Assembly (NCBI GenBank): GCA_947446925.1
Contig: CANFHU010000011.1
Location: 32,549 to 96,548 of the forward strand
Source: Flavobacteriia bacterium
GTDB taxonomy: Bacteria > Bacteroidota > Bacteroidia > Flavobacteriales_D > Crocinitomicaceae
Length of the DNA: 64,000 bases
Reading direction: 5' to 3'
The position numbers and the translations under genes were made by a program. How positions within the stretch are numbered: the stretch's first letter is position 1; every line of letters starts with the position of its first letter. The notes beneath the pieces are model-generated. The model was not told the DNA's origin. It made no database searches and worked only from the letters and a program-made list of their open reading frames with translations. This document shows, piece after piece, positions 63,512 to 64,000 of this stretch.

Positions 63512-64000
63512 TCAGTTGTTGATCTCTATTTTTTCTACTTTATTGAAACTTTCATTATAAACCTTCACTAAGTATATTCCATTCGTAAAGTTTGAAACAT
63601 TGATTGTTTGTTGCACGTTAGCGTTTAGGTCACCCAAATAAATTACTTTTTTGCCGGAAATATCGGTAATCATGACTTTAGATTGGACAACTGACAGTAT
63701 ATTCAATGTCCCTGTAGCTGGATTAGGATAAACTTTTATTGCTTCTATAGCATCTAATACATCTACACTAGCAGCTTTTATTTGCAGAACTTGTGTTATC
63801 GTGTCTTTACAACCTTCTTCTGTTTTAACTATTAGTTTTACAGTATAATTTCCTGGATCCAGATAGGTTGTGTTTACATGTTGATTGGTGGAAGTTATTC
63901 CGTTTCCAAGCTCCCAATTGTAGGAAGTAATAGGAATTCCGGATGATTTTAACGGAGCTTTAAATTCAATTAATGCTCCGATACCAAGTAGACTTGTTGT
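63512..64000 (-). CDS. C-terminal part of a PKD-domain protein with T9SS type-A sorting domain (runs off the window)
   Basis: The reading frame is open from the window edge (64000) to the TAA at 63512, so at least 162 residues are present and the N-terminus lies outside. It contains one PKD domain (GIPITSYNWELGNGITSTN; YLDPGNYTVKLIVKTEEGCKDTI) and a type-A sorting domain (IKVYPNPATGTLNIL, then NFTNGIYLVKVYNESFNKVEKIEINN). The PKD part is strikingly like the first PKD domain of the neighbouring 1006-aa protein (GIPITSYKWDLGNGSSSTN; FIEPGNYAAKLVVQTAEGCKDSI). Start codons after 63706 would miss most of this. Confidence 0.85.
   Translation of the reverse strand, partial: TTSLLGIGALIEFKAPLKSSGIPITSYNWELGNGITSTNQHVNTTYLDPGNYTVKLIVKTEEGCKDTITQVLQIKAASVDVLDAIEAIKVYPNPATGTLNILSVVQSKVMITDISGKKVIYLGDLNANVQQTINVSNFTNGIYLVKVYNESFNKVEKIEINN

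Overview
This window is a chromosomal segment of a Bacteroidota bacterium, most likely order Flavobacteriales (Crocinitomicaceae/Fluviicola-like). The evidence is AT-rich DNA, promoters of the Bacteroidota type (TTG, a spacer of about 19 nt, then TAnnTTTG), almost no Shine-Dalgarno sequences, and type IX secretion (T9SS) sorting domains of types A and B. PorP/SprF, GldL-like and ELWxxDGT-repeat proteins and the rplQ-carA-eno gene order agree. The family placement is an inference.

Layout. Positions 1-4220 hold an OsmC-like protein, rlmB, a small exported protein and a reverse-strand UvrD/PcrA helicase. Positions 4443-21542 are one continuous translation cluster, rpsL-rpsG-fusA followed by the S10, spc and alpha groups, with secY, infA, rpmJ and rpoA. 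It has no tuf, adk or map and ends at a strong terminator after rplQ. Positions 21642-36199 are mostly housekeeping: carA-eno, a long urocanate hydratase, an exported protein of unknown function, dnaB, class I fumarase, trmB, a DsbA-like protein and alaS.

Positions 36426-49736 are accessory and surface-related. A NarL/LuxR-type response regulator and a 7TM-DISM histidine kinase sit tail to tail. Next to them is a two-gene module (beta-helix protein plus a T9SS protein with about 76-residue 'DPGxGKG' repeats), present twice in tandem. Both copies carry the same inverted repeat, TACCCA-N5-TGGGTA, at exactly the same distance from the same kind of -7 box. This is the most interesting signal in the window: a candidate two-component regulon for secreted surface proteins. 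Lipoproteins, a beta-propeller, a barrel-like protein, a GldL-like mini-protein and an ELWxxDGT protein follow.

Positions 49794-55000 are a proteostasis block: dnaK with a sigma-54-like promoter, a HigBA-type toxin-antitoxin pair, clpP and clpX. Long related hairpin elements follow dnaK and clpP. Positions 55001-58409 contain a PHP-glycosyltransferase fusion flanked on both sides by one family of palindromic repeats whose stems differ by compensatory changes. Positions 58410-63392 form a reverse-strand T9SS type-B operon (PKD-repeat adhesin, PorP/SprF partner, SPOR-like protein). The window closes with the C-terminus of a paralogous PKD protein carrying a type-A sorting domain.

No rRNA, tRNA, CRISPR array, prophage or intact insertion sequence was seen.
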